The notes beneath the pieces were generated by a model. That model made no database searches and was not told the origin of the DNA. It worked only from the letters and a program-made list of their open reading frames with translations. A program made the position numbers and the translations under genes. DNA of 51,011 nt, taken from positions 1 to 51,011 of the forward strand of contig CABKMN010000012.1 of NCBI GenBank assembly GCA_902373525.1. Direction: 5' to 3'. Below are positions 8,887-17,496 of the stretch, piece by piece (positions within the stretch are counted from its first letter, which is position 1; each line of letters begins with the position of its first letter). This stretch comes from an uncultured Bilophila sp. Lineage in GTDB: Bacteria > Desulfobacterota > Desulfovibrionia > Desulfovibrionales > Desulfovibrionaceae.

Positions 8887-10872
8887 TCAGTTCACAAAAA
8901 TGGTCTTGAGGAGCTTGGGCTTGCTCATGATCGGCAGGCCGAGGCCGTCATGGCCCACGCTCGTTTCGTGCAGCACGAGCTGTTTTTCCTTGGTCAGCTC
9001 GGCGGAGTCGCCCGCGTTGCGGATGACCTTGGGCGTGATGAAGATGAACAGGTTGGTCTGGGTGGAATCCTTTTTCCGGGACTTGAACAGCCAGCCGAGC
9101 AGGGGGATGTTTCCGAGGCCGGGCACTTCGCTCTGGTTGTAGGTCTTCTGGTCGTCGAGCAGGCCGCCGATGACGGCCGTCTGGCTGTCCTGCAACAGGA
9201 TGGTGGTCTTGACCAGCCGTTTGCGGGTGGTGGGAGCGACGATCTGATCGCCGTTGCTCAGGGTGACGAGCCCCTGCGTGACGCGGCTGACTTCCTGTTC
9301 CACCTCAAGGCGCAACGAGCCGTCGTCGCTGATGCGGGGCGTGATTTTGAGCTTCACGCCCACGTCCTTGTAGTCCATGGACTGGGTGGTGAAGTCATTA
9401 TCATTGCGCGTGGTGCTTTCCTTGGTATACGGAATGTTGTCCACGACCTCCACGCTGGCCTCCTCGTTGTCGAGCGTGAGCAGCTGCGGCGTGGCGAGCA
9501 CGTCCACGTCGCTGTTGCCCTTGACCGCGTTCAGGATGGACTGGATGTTGTAGGAAGTCCCGCCCACGGTGAAGGCGTCCTTGAAGATCGTGCCGATGCT
9601 CACGCCCGAGGGCAGCGAGACCATTTTGTTGGAGCCGAGGGAGACGGAACTGCCGTTCAGGCTGACCCCGCCGATCACGGAGACGTCGCCGCCCACGTCG
9701 CCCGCGGCCGCCCAGTTGATGCCGAACGAGAAGGAGGCTTCGCTGCTCACTTCCATGATCAGGGCTTCGATGAAGACCTGTTTGCGGACCACGTCGAGCT
9801 TGGCGACGATGTTGCTGAGGGCTTCGAATTCGTCGGGCCGGGCCGTGACCACGAGGCTGTTGGTGGACTTGTCCGCCACGACCTTGATGTCCTTGGACAG
9901 CACGGTGTCCGGCTTCTGATCCTCGGAGCCCGCGGTGCGCTGGCGCTCCACGAGGGTGTTGATGACCAGCGCGAGGTCTTCGGCCTTGGCGTTGGACAGG
10001 GAAATCAGATGGACGTCGCCCTTGCCCTTGGGCGTGGGGATGTCCAGCGAGCCCACGGTGTCGCGGGCGATGTTGAGGGCTTCGGCGTCGCCGTAGATGA
10101 GCAGGCTGTTGGTGCGCTCGTCCGCCAGAACGAGGCTGACGGTGGGACGGCCTTTCTTGGAGTATTCCTCGTCGCGGCTTTTCAGGATTTTGGCCAGCGT
10201 GGCGGCGAGGGTCTTGGAGTCGCCGTACTGGAGGCCGATGGTGGCGGCGCTGCCGGTGCTGTTGCTGGACTCCACCTGATCGAGAAAGGCCATGGCCTTG
10301 GCCACGTTGGTGGCGGGAGCGGTGATGGCGATGGTGTTCGAGGGCGTGTAGGCGGAGATGGCGTAATCCTTGCCGAGCAGGGACGGCAGCACCTTGGCGA
10401 GTTCGGCGGCGACGCCGACCTTCAGGGGCACGATCTGCGTGGTGACGGTTTCGGTTTCCGCGCCCATCTTGCGGCCCACGGCGGCGTCCTCGCCCTGTCC
10501 GAGCCCTTCCTTCAGGGGGACGATTTTGTAGGCCGTGCCGCTTTTCTGTACGGCGTAGCCCTGCACGCGCAGGATGGACACGAACGTCTCGAAGGCTTCG
10601 TCCGGCGAAATCCTGACCGGGGAGTAGACGGTCACCTTGCCCTTGACGGCGGGATCGGTGATGAAGTTCCGTCCGGTCGCCTCGCTGATGTACTTGATGA
10701 GGGCATGGATGTCCGCATCCTTGAAGTCCAGCGTCAACCCGTTTTCGGGTTCCGCCCATGCGGACGGGGCGATGCACGGCGCGCACAGCAGCGCGAGGCA
10801 GAGGGCGAAAACGCGGAGGGCCGGGGCCGTTTTGCAGAGCGAATCAAGCATGGCTTCAACTTTGTACATCAT
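8887..10872 (-). CDS. gspD: type II secretion outer-membrane secretin GspD
   Basis: Outer-membrane channel of the secretion system. Signal peptide at the N-terminus (hydrophobic ALRVFALCLALLCAP, cleavage after SAWA), an N0 domain starting LTLDFKDADIHALIKYISE, N1-N3 repeats (about residues 110-380) and a C-terminal secretin beta-barrel with the conserved VPGLGNIPLLGWLF motif about 80 residues from the end. Start choice: the tandem ATGs at 10872/10869 overlap the gspC stop by 14-17 bases; a third ATG at 10851 lies just past the stop and would give a shorter signal peptide. None has a strong ribosome site, consistent with coupling to gspC. The open frame extends further upstream but that part is antisense-like filler within gspC. 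Confidence 0.95.
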   Translation of the reverse strand: MMYKVEAMLDSLCKTAPALRVFALCLALLCAPCIAPSAWAEPENGLTLDFKDADIHALIKYISEATGRNFITDPAVKGKVTVYSPVRISPDEAFETFVSILRVQGYAVQKSGTAYKIVPLKEGLGQGEDAAVGRKMGAETETVTTQIVPLKVGVAAELAKVLPSLLGKDYAISAYTPSNTIAITAPATNVAKAMAFLDQVESSNSTGSAATIGLQYGDSKTLAATLAKILKSRDEEYSKKGRPTVSLVLADERTNSLLIYGDAEALNIARDTVGSLDIPTPKGKGDVHLISLSNAKAEDLALVINTLVERQRTAGSEDQKPDTVLSKDIKVVADKSTNSLVVTARPDEFEALSNIVAKLDVVRKQVFIEALIMEVSSEASFSFGINWAAAGDVGGDVSVIGGVSLNGSSVSLGSNKMVSLPSGVSIGTIFKDAFTVGGTSYNIQSILNAVKGNSDVDVLATPQLLTLDNEEASVEVVDNIPYTKESTTRNDNDFTTQSMDYKDVGVKLKITPRISDDGSLRLEVEQEVSRVTQGLVTLSNGDQIVAPTTRKRLVKTTILLQDSQTAVIGGLLDDQKTYNQSEVPGLGNIPLLGWLFKSRKKDSTQTNLFIFITPKVIRNAGDSAELTKEKQLVLHETSVGHDGLGLPIMSKPKLLKTIFVN

Positions 10873-11704
10873 AGCGGATGATGGTTTTTTTCCCGTTGCG
10901 GAGTACTTCGAGCGTGACGGCGCTCTCGTCGGCCAGTTCTCCGAGCCCGGCCAGATCGCCGAATCCCGCAAGGGGCTTGCCGTTGGCCCCCAGCAGCAGG
11001 TCGTCCTTCCTGAGACCGAGTTCCTCAATGTAGCTTCCTGACTGGATATTGACAATACGCAGCCCCCGGTACCCGCCCACGGCCTGCGGCGTGACCGAAA
11101 CGTTGCGCATCAGCGCCCCGATGTCGCCGAGTTCCTCCCGGAGCTTGGCCCGGCTCACCGCCTTTTGTTCGTCCGGCTTGGCGGCGTTCGCCTGCGGGGC
11201 CGCGGCGTCGCTCATGATCAGCCGTTCGCGCGTGCCGCCCTTGGCGAGGACCACGGTCCGCCGCTGCACCAGCGCGATCTTCCACCCCTGTACCGTATCC
11301 CCTTCCCGGTAGGGCAACTCCTTGCCGTCGAGCTGGATCACGGCCCGGCTGTCCCGGCCCGAACTGACGATGGTGCCGAGCAGCTTCCAGCCGCGTTTGC
11401 TGACGGGCAGGGCGTCGATGCCCTCCGCCGAGACGCGTTCCTCGTCGCCGTCGCCTGCACCTTCCTTGCGCTCGCGGCGGGCTTCGGGCGGAAACACGGA
11501 AACGCCGAGCAGGTTGCGGGCGTTGATGCTTTCAAAGGCGCCGACGGGTTCCGGCGCGGCGGTTTCGCTTGCGGCGAGCGGGGAGGCCGTCCCGGGCGCT
11601 TCGGCGGCCCGTTCGCGCAGGGAAAACGTGGCGCGGGCCAGAAACCAGGCGATCAGCCCGATGCAGATCAGTGAAAACAGGGTGGAGGGCAGTCGTCTGG
11701 ACAT
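10856..11704 (-). CDS. gspC: type II secretion protein GspC (PDZ-containing)
   Basis: 282 residues: N-terminal membrane anchor at residues 8-28 (TLFSLICIGLIAWFLARATF), a Pro/Ala-rich linker, a homology-region domain (about 90-165: GWKLLGTIVSS...VQGWKIALV) that contacts the N0 domain of GspD, and a C-terminal PDZ domain (about 200-280: YRGLRIVNIQSGSYIEELGL). GspC links the inner-membrane platform to the secretin and helps select substrates. PDZ-type GspC is the common form (a coiled-coil form exists in Pseudomonas). Two bases separate it from gspF; its end overlaps gspD. Confidence 0.94.
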   Translation of the reverse strand: MSRRLPSTLFSLICIGLIAWFLARATFSLRERAAEAPGTASPLAASETAAPEPVGAFESINARNLLGVSVFPPEARRERKEGAGDGDEERVSAEGIDALPVSKRGWKLLGTIVSSGRDSRAVIQLDGKELPYREGDTVQGWKIALVQRRTVVLAKGGTRERLIMSDAAAPQANAAKPDEQKAVSRAKLREELGDIGALMRNVSVTPQAVGGYRGLRIVNIQSGSYIEELGLRKDDLLLGANGKPLAGFGDLAGLGELADESAVTLEVLRNGKKTIIRYDVQS

Positions 11705-11706
11705 GG

Positions 11707-12948
11707 TTAGCCTGCGAGGGTGCTCATTTCAAAGATGGGCAGAATGATGGCGATGACCACGAAGCCGACCAGCCCCCCCAGCAGGAGGATCATGATGGGC
11801 TCCATCAGGGAGGTGACGACCTGAAGGCGCGACGCGACGCGGTTTTCACAGTCGTTGGCCACCCAGAGCAGCATCTCCCCGAGCTGGCCGCTCCGCTCGC
11901 CCGCCGCCACCATCTGCCGGGCCAGCGGGGGGAACACGAGGGGATCGTTCATGAATTCGGAGAGGTCCCGGCCCGCCTGCACGCCGTCGATCATATTTTG
12001 GACGGCTTCCGCCATGAGCAGATTGTCCGCCACGGACTTGACGATGTTCAGTGCCTTGAGCAGGGTCACGCCGTTTTTGAGCAGCATGCCGAGGGTGCGC
12101 GTCATGTGTCCGACGATGAGCGGGCGGTAGACGCCGCTGACGCCGGGCAGCCGCAGCAGCAGACGATGCGAGGAACGCCTGCCCTTTGGCGTCTTACGCA
12201 TACGCCAGAAGGCGAGCAGCGTAAACAGGATGACGAGCAGGAGTACCCACCATCCCGAACGGATGCCGTCGCTCACGGCAAGCAGTATTTGGGTGGGGAC
12301 GGGGAGCGCGCGGCCCATGTCGGCGAAAATTTGCGTGACCTTGGGGATCACGAACGTCAGCAGGAAGACGACGACGCCGATGCCCACGAACAGCATGAGG
12401 ATGGGGTAGGCCAGCGTGGCCTGCACCTTGCGGACCAGCGCGACCTGCTGTTCGATGTGCTCGGCGAAGCGTTCGACTACGAGCTCCAGTGTGCCCGACG
12501 CCTCGCCCGCACGTACCATGGTCACGAAGGTCGAGGAAAAGACGTTGGGAAATTCCGCCAGCCCGTCGGCGAGATCGCCGCCCGCCATGATCCGGTCGCG
12601 CAGGCAGGAGACGATGCCCTGCATGCGCGACATGTCGTCGTGGGCGCAGATGCTGCCCAACGCCTCATCAAGCGGAAGGCCCGCATGCAGCAGGGTGGCG
12701 AGCTGGCGGGCCATGGCGGCGACGGCGGTTTTGGGGACCGGACGGAGAGATTCGAGAAGGCGTTTGAGGGAAAGACGGGAGGCGGGCGATCCGGGTTGGG
12801 AAACGGCGGCGGAGGCGGATTCCACCGAGAGCGGCACAAGGCCCTTTTCCCGTACGGAGGCGATGGCCTGCCGTTCGGTGTCGGCTTCCACCACTCCCCG
12901 CACGGTTTTCCCGTTCGCGGAAATGGCCTTGTAGCAAAAATTCGCCAT
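11707..12948 (-). CDS. gspF: type II secretion inner-membrane platform protein GspF
   Basis: 413-residue polytopic platform protein. Two tandem T2SSF domains (about residues 75-195 and 275-400), each ending in a hydrophobic helix, with the characteristic motifs QLATLLHAGLPLDEAL and GEASGTLELVVERFAEH in the first and TLGMLLKNGVTLLKAL and GERSGQLGEMLLWVA in the second. The N-terminal part, FCYKAISANGKTVRGVVEA, is the usual GspF start. It sits at the head of the gsp operon, 57 bases after the amidohydrolase stop codon; only a hairpin without a clear T-tract lies between them. Confidence 0.96.
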   Translation of the reverse strand: MANFCYKAISANGKTVRGVVEADTERQAIASVREKGLVPLSVESASAAVSQPGSPASRLSLKRLLESLRPVPKTAVAAMARQLATLLHAGLPLDEALGSICAHDDMSRMQGIVSCLRDRIMAGGDLADGLAEFPNVFSSTFVTMVRAGEASGTLELVVERFAEHIEQQVALVRKVQATLAYPILMLFVGIGVVVFLLTFVIPKVTQIFADMGRALPVPTQILLAVSDGIRSGWWVLLLVILFTLLAFWRMRKTPKGRRSSHRLLLRLPGVSGVYRPLIVGHMTRTLGMLLKNGVTLLKALNIVKSVADNLLMAEAVQNMIDGVQAGRDLSEFMNDPLVFPPLARQMVAAGERSGQLGEMLLWVANDCENRVASRLQVVTSLMEPIMILLLGGLVGFVVIAIILPIFEMSTLAG

Positions 12949-12965
12949 GTGCGTCCCGAGGCAAC

Positions 12966-12991
12966 GGGAACCCCCGCGAACGGGGGTTCCC
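12966..12991 (-). terminator. hairpin between amidohydrolase gene and gspF
   Basis: Perfect 11-bp stem (GGGAACCCCCG and its complement) with a 4-base loop, in the 57-base gap between the two genes. On the minus strand it is not followed by a T-run, so it may be only a partial terminator or an RNA-stability element that sets the ratio of the upstream gene to the gsp operon. Confidence 0.5.
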
Positions 12992-13005
12992 CGGATGGTT
13001 AAGGG

Positions 13006-15822
13006 TTAGTCTTCACGGCGACGCACGACGCGAACGACGGCGACGGCCGAGAAGGCGAGGAACAGCGCGAGCAGGTCATACGCCGGGGCCGAACCCACGG
13101 TGCAGCCGCCGCTGCCGCTGCTTCCGCCGCCGTCGCTGGAAACGCCGTTGTCAGGCAGTGCGCCCGTGGTGGCGAGAGAAACCGGGTCCTTGATCACGCC
13201 GTCGGCGGTCTCAACGTCGAAGTCTTCGTCGTTGTCGGCGATGATGAAGAATGCCATATAGGTGTGGTTCGGCGCAAGCGTATCGGACGCCTTCAGAGCA
13301 ACCGTCGGATCATCGATGTCGGCGATCCACCACTTGCCGGAGGAGGTCTTCATTTCGTCAGTGGAAGGTCTGCCGTAGGCGTAGGGAACCACCTTGGTGG
13401 CGTGCAGCTTGTAGAGGCCCAGCTCGCTTACGGAGGCGCCGTTTCCGAGGAAGTTCATCTGGAAGATGGCGCTGGAGCCGCCCTTTATTTCAGCCGTAAA
13501 CTCGAACGTGCCGAGGCGGTTGCTGCCCTTCGGCAGGGACGCGTACTCCTCTTCGGCCGTAGCGTGATCAATCGCGTTGCCGGTGAACGTGTTGACGCTT
13601 ACGCCGGAAGGCTGCTCGAAGCCGGCGGCGATCTGCCCGGCGAAGGTGTCGGTGTCGGGCAGGAAACCATAGATCGGCTTGTCGTCCACAATGGTCGTCA
13701 TCACACGGATTTCCGCGATGCCGGAAGGATCGATCTTGAAGGGGTCCTGCTCCAGAATAGTGAAGTCGGCGAACTTTGTGGGAGCGATGGAACCGATCTT
13801 GGTGTCCATATGGTTCTGGAATGCGGGTACGATTGTGGTGGCGTGGAGCGCCTGCAACACGTTGACGCGCTGATCGTAGTTCCAGAAAGGCTTCTGTTCG
13901 CCGTCCTTGGTTTCCGGATAGAAACGCTGGGAGTTGAGGTCCTTGCCTTCGCCGCTGATCAGGTTGCCGCCCGAACCCAACGACGTGGGCGCGGAGATGC
14001 GGGTCACGGCGTCTTCCATACTGCGGAGCGGGGAGATCGGGGTCACCTTGGTGTCGTTGTGCACGGAGAAGGGCTGATCATAGGCCACGCTCCAGCCGCA
14101 GGGGTTCATGTTCTTGGCGCGGCCGGGGCCCATGAAAATGTCCATGTGGCGGTCACCCCAGTAATACGCATGGTTGACGAAGTAGGAGTTGATGGTGTTC
14201 AGCTTCTTCATCACTTCGCCGTTCTGGAGGGCGGCGCGCAGCTCGGTGTCCACGGCGGTTCCGTCCAGTTCGGTGTACATGTCCTTCGTGACGTCGAGCT
14301 TGGAATAATCGCCCACGAGACGTTCGATATGCTGGCGTTCCATCATCTGGGCATGGATGGCGCAGTCGCGCGTATCCTTGACGGAAGGATGGGCCGCAGC
14401 GGCCTTTTCCAGTGCCGTCACATAATTTTCGGCCGCCCAACTGCCGTTGGTATGCACTTCGACGGACTGAGACGCGCCGTGATACAGATCGATCATCTTT
14501 TCGAGCGTTTCCTTGGAAGTACCGGGTGCGACCGTGTAGCCGGCGGGATGGTCACCGAAAGACGGATCGTAGTAGCCGGGGGTCTTGAAGTAACCGGTAT
14601 ACGCCTGATTGGAACCGTCATAGATGATCTTCCATGCGCCCATGAAAATGCGTTCGGCGGGCAAGCCCTCGGGGGCCTTGCCGTTCATCTGCGCGGGAAC
14701 GCCCTTGAGGTCGAGGCTGGTGATGTCCGCGCCCATCACGGGCGTATCGCCGGGTTGATCGAGATTGTCGCCCGTCCAACCGAGCACCTCTCGGTTGGCC
14801 TTGCCGAGTTCAGCCGTACCGAGCATCATATAGCCGAAAGGATGCATGATGGTACGGTTGCCGAGCACGCCATGCTTGAGGCCCATTTGAATTTCGTTCA
14901 GGGCGTATCCATAATTTCCATAATCGGTGGGCATGGCAAACGCGCTGCCGCCCTGATCCACAGTGGTCACACCGGCGGCGGCATAAATCTGTGAGGCCCG
15001 AGCGACGCTGCGGACACCTTCGTTGGGAATTGTTTCCTTGGCGGTTTGGGGAACATCCAGCAGGCCCATAGCCTCGGTTTCGGCGCAGACGCCGGTGAAG
15101 TCCCATGTACCGTCGGCCTTTTTGACCGTACGGACACCGGGATATTCCACACCTTTGCGCACATAGATACCGTCGGCGTTGATGTCTCCGGCGTCGAAGC
15201 CGGCGAGCTTGAACGCCAGCGAGTTGCCGGCGCTCAGATGGTCGGAGGTGTGCTTGATGATGATCGGGTGCACGGAGCTGGCGCGGTCGAGGTCTTCCTT
15301 GGTGGGATGGGCACGTTCGGCCACCAGGGTATCGTCATAGCCCCACCCGGAAACCAGCATGCCTTCCGGGGTCTTGTCGGCGCGTTCTTTGAGGGCGACG
15401 ATATAGTCTTCAATGCTGTTCATCTTGCCGATAGGGGCGCTGTTCAGGTTGGCCTGAAACAGATCGACCTTGCCCTGTTCGGGGAAGTGGCTGTGCCCGT
15501 CGATGAAGCCGGGCAGCATGGTTTTTCCCTTGAGGTCGACTATGTTGCCCACGTTGGCGGCGTTGAGCAGTCCTTTGGCCCTGGCTTCGGATTCGCTGCC
15601 CACAAAGACGATTTTCCCGTCCAGCGTAGCGACGACCTCAGCGGTGTCGGGCTTGTCTAGCTGCGACGGTTTGTGGAAATCTTCCGTCACGGTGTAGATG
15701 GTGCCGTTGTGGTAAACAGTGGTGGCCAGCTTTTCAGCCGCGCACAACTGCATGCCTCCTCCAAGAACCAGGGCTACGGCCGCCGCAAAGGACAGCGCAT
15801 GCCGCTTCATATGGTTCCTCAT
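13006..15822 (-). CDS. exported YtcJ-like amidohydrolase with C-terminal sorting tail
   Basis: 938 residues. Signal peptide (basic MRNHMKRH, hydrophobic AAAVALVLGGGM, cleavage near CAAEK). The body is an amidohydrolase-3/YtcJ-type metal-dependent hydrolase: DGHSHF (about residue 107) supplies the HxH metal ligands, further His residues lie in VEVHTNG and CAIHAQMM, and an Asp in SVHNDTKV. The substrate is unknown. The C-terminus is notable: a Gly/Ser linker, GGCTVG, a hydrophobic segment (about 20 residues) and RRRED. This resembles GlyGly-CTERM/Synerg-CTERM-like sorting tails, in which a rhombosortase cleaves and the protein is surface-attached or released after type II secretion. The ATG at 15822 has AGGAGG 7 bases upstream; the frame runs on to 15867 without support. 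Same strand and directly upstream of gspF, so possibly co-transcribed with the secretion operon. Confidence 0.88.
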   Translation of the reverse strand: MRNHMKRHALSFAAAVALVLGGGMQLCAAEKLATTVYHNGTIYTVTEDFHKPSQLDKPDTAEVVATLDGKIVFVGSESEARAKGLLNAANVGNIVDLKGKTMLPGFIDGHSHFPEQGKVDLFQANLNSAPIGKMNSIEDYIVALKERADKTPEGMLVSGWGYDDTLVAERAHPTKEDLDRASSVHPIIIKHTSDHLSAGNSLAFKLAGFDAGDINADGIYVRKGVEYPGVRTVKKADGTWDFTGVCAETEAMGLLDVPQTAKETIPNEGVRSVARASQIYAAAGVTTVDQGGSAFAMPTDYGNYGYALNEIQMGLKHGVLGNRTIMHPFGYMMLGTAELGKANREVLGWTGDNLDQPGDTPVMGADITSLDLKGVPAQMNGKAPEGLPAERIFMGAWKIIYDGSNQAYTGYFKTPGYYDPSFGDHPAGYTVAPGTSKETLEKMIDLYHGASQSVEVHTNGSWAAENYVTALEKAAAAHPSVKDTRDCAIHAQMMERQHIERLVGDYSKLDVTKDMYTELDGTAVDTELRAALQNGEVMKKLNTINSYFVNHAYYWGDRHMDIFMGPGRAKNMNPCGWSVAYDQPFSVHNDTKVTPISPLRSMEDAVTRISAPTSLGSGGNLISGEGKDLNSQRFYPETKDGEQKPFWNYDQRVNVLQALHATTIVPAFQNHMDTKIGSIAPTKFADFTILEQDPFKIDPSGIAEIRVMTTIVDDKPIYGFLPDTDTFAGQIAAGFEQPSGVSVNTFTGNAIDHATAEEEYASLPKGSNRLGTFEFTAEIKGGSSAIFQMNFLGNGASVSELGLYKLHATKVVPYAYGRPSTDEMKTSSGKWWIADIDDPTVALKASDTLAPNHTYMAFFIIADNDEDFDVETADGVIKDPVSLATTGALPDNGVSSDGGGSSGSGGCTVGSAPAYDLLALFLAFSAVAVVRVVRRRED

Positions 15823-15926
15823 GGTGCTCCTCCTGATAAGAACCGTTGCAGGAAGGCCGTTCCGCAAAAAACGTTTACGAACGGCCGGGGTGGAAGGGAA
15901 AGACGATCTTTCGCCTTCCGGCTAAC

Positions 15927-15975
15927 AAAAAAGCCGGTCATGCGCGCGTTTCCTGAAACGCGGAGGGGCCGACCG
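15927..15975 (-). terminator. candidate terminator/attenuator upstream of amidohydrolase
   Basis: On the minus strand, CGGTC...GACCG encloses a second stem, CGCGTTTC/GAAACGCG, followed by six Ts. It is 105 bases before the amidohydrolase ATG and about 820 bases after the nadD stop. It could stop read-through from nadD or act within the leader of the amidohydrolase mRNA. Confidence 0.5.
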
Positions 15976-16795
15976 TTCTGTACGATGGGGAGGGGAGAAA
16001 AGGCGGGAACGGCACGACGGCATGCCTGCAATCGGATGCAGCCGGTCCGGAGGGAGGGGGAAATATGGGGACAAGGCGGATACGTCAAAGGGACAGCTCT
16101 TGTTGCGGGAGGTTCTTGAGGAACCGGAAACGGACAAAAGACTGCCCGTGCTTGTTCCAAAAAGCACCATGCAAGGGGTATACCCTGATTCTCATTCCGT
16201 ACGATTCCCGTATGTTGCTCAGAACACTCTATCGCTTTGGGCTGAAATGGGCATTTTTAATGCAAAAACAACTTGGATTTTTGAAAAAGAAAAAGTATTA
16301 CTCTATATTATAAAACAAGTCTTTTTTGCATTATTAAGTTGTATATGAATCATATATAAATGAGAAAGAAGGAACATAGCGAGAGCAGGGCAGACTGCGG
16401 ATACCGTCATACGGATAGGTGAACACTATAACATAGTGCGAATATTGCTTTATTTGTATAAGCAAAAAGAAAATGCGGAAAGGTCGCAGCGTGTGAACGC
16501 AGCCCGAGCGGAACTTGCAATGCTGTTGCACATGCGCCGTTTTTTGAAAAACGGTTCAACCAGATGGTTTATACAGAAAGATTGAGTGGGTGCCGTGCAA
16601 AAGCATCCTGTTGCCCCACGGAAAACAGTATTGCGGAATGTGCGTACGCCTTTTCCCGTGCTTGAACGACGAAATGCCGCAGCAAGACGGTTGAAAAGCC
16701 GTATTGCCGTATTGCCCGTATGGCTCCAGTCGCGTTTCGCATACGGGCCGCATCAACGCCGCGAGCCTTCCCCACAGGTGAGGAAGGCCGCCGCG
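15976..16795. other. long intergenic stretch, partly AT-rich, no gene supported
   Basis: Over 800 bases between nadD and the amidohydrolase. The middle (about 16240-16480) is strikingly AT-rich compared with its surroundings. Short open frames are present on both strands but none has a ribosome site together with recognisable protein features. Promoter-like matches occur in both directions in the AT-rich part, for example a TATAAT on the minus strand near 16306 and TTGAAA-17-TATATT on the plus strand near 16277. I cannot assign a function; it may hold the amidohydrolase/T2SS promoter, a small RNA, or remnants of transferred DNA. Confidence 0.4.
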
Positions 16796-17494
16796 TCAGC
16801 GCCAGCAGTGGCGCACGTCGTCTTTATAGGTGTCCAGCAGTCCGATGACCGGATCGGGGGTCAGATAGCGGATGCTCTCGCCAAGCAGCCATTTGGCGCG
16901 GATGAGCGAGGCGCTGATGTCCAGATGCGGGAGGGGAAGGTAGAGGCAGGAGGTTTCATCCGAAATCGCGGCGGAGAGGAGCCGGTTGCCGTCCGGTTCG
17001 GTGAGTTCGGCCTTGGGCCAGTGCCGGGCGACGGTGGACCGGAAGGCCTCCTCGTCCGCCTTGGAACGGGGCACCACCACGAAGTTGGTGATATGCGGAA
17101 GCTCCAGCCCCTTGTACCAGGTGTCGAGGTGCATGAAGTCTTCGCCGCCGACGATGAACACCGGCGCTTCGGATGGGTGGCGCTTCCGCCATTCCGTGAT
17201 CAGGTTCCATGTATAGGAAGGGTGCGTCAGTTCGCCCTCAAGCGTGCTGACGCTCAGCCGGGAATCGGCCTCCACCGCGTTGGGGGCCGATTCCAGCGCG
17301 CCGTTCAGCAGGGAAACGCGCATTTCGAAGGGCAGGAGCCCGGAGTCGGCCTTGTGCGGCGGAACGGCGCAGGGCATGAGGTCCACATGCTTGAGGTGCA
17401 GGGCTTCGGCCACGGCGGTCGCCAGCCGCAGGTGCCCGATGTGCACGGGATTGAACGTGCCGCCGAGAATGCCGATCATCTGTGCCGGAGTCAT
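16796..17494 (-). CDS. nadD: nicotinate-nucleotide adenylyltransferase
   Basis: 232 residues. NadD joins nicotinate mononucleotide to AMP from ATP, making deamido-NAD in the NAD pathway. The nucleotidyltransferase signature GGTFNPVHIGHL (residues 11-22, with the HxGH motif) and the C-terminal ISxSLIR motif (DISASLIRAKW, about 192-202) are both intact. The ATG at 17494 was chosen because the motif must lie near the N-terminus; it is 2 bases past the proA stop, so the two are an operon. A longer frame upstream lies within proA and is not coding. A hairpin (GCCTTCC...GGAAGGC) follows the gene closely on the downstream side, without a T-run. Confidence 0.96.
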   Translation of the reverse strand: MTPAQMIGILGGTFNPVHIGHLRLATAVAEALHLKHVDLMPCAVPPHKADSGLLPFEMRVSLLNGALESAPNAVEADSRLSVSTLEGELTHPSYTWNLITEWRKRHPSEAPVFIVGGEDFMHLDTWYKGLELPHITNFVVVPRSKADEEAFRSTVARHWPKAELTEPDGNRLLSAAISDETSCLYLPLPHLDISASLIRAKWLLGESIRYLTPDPVIGLLDTYKDDVRHCWR

Positions 17495-17496
17495 GG

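Noticed and set aside
61..12948. Type IV pilus operon instead of type II secretion
   Set aside because: GspC, GspN, GspL/M and a GspG with the calcium loop identify a type II system; no PilT, PilM-Q or PilA-like gene is present.
16022..16531. Short open frames in the AT-rich intergenic region (108, 82 and 65 codons)
   Set aside because: No good ribosome sites, no protein features, and they overlap each other on both strands.
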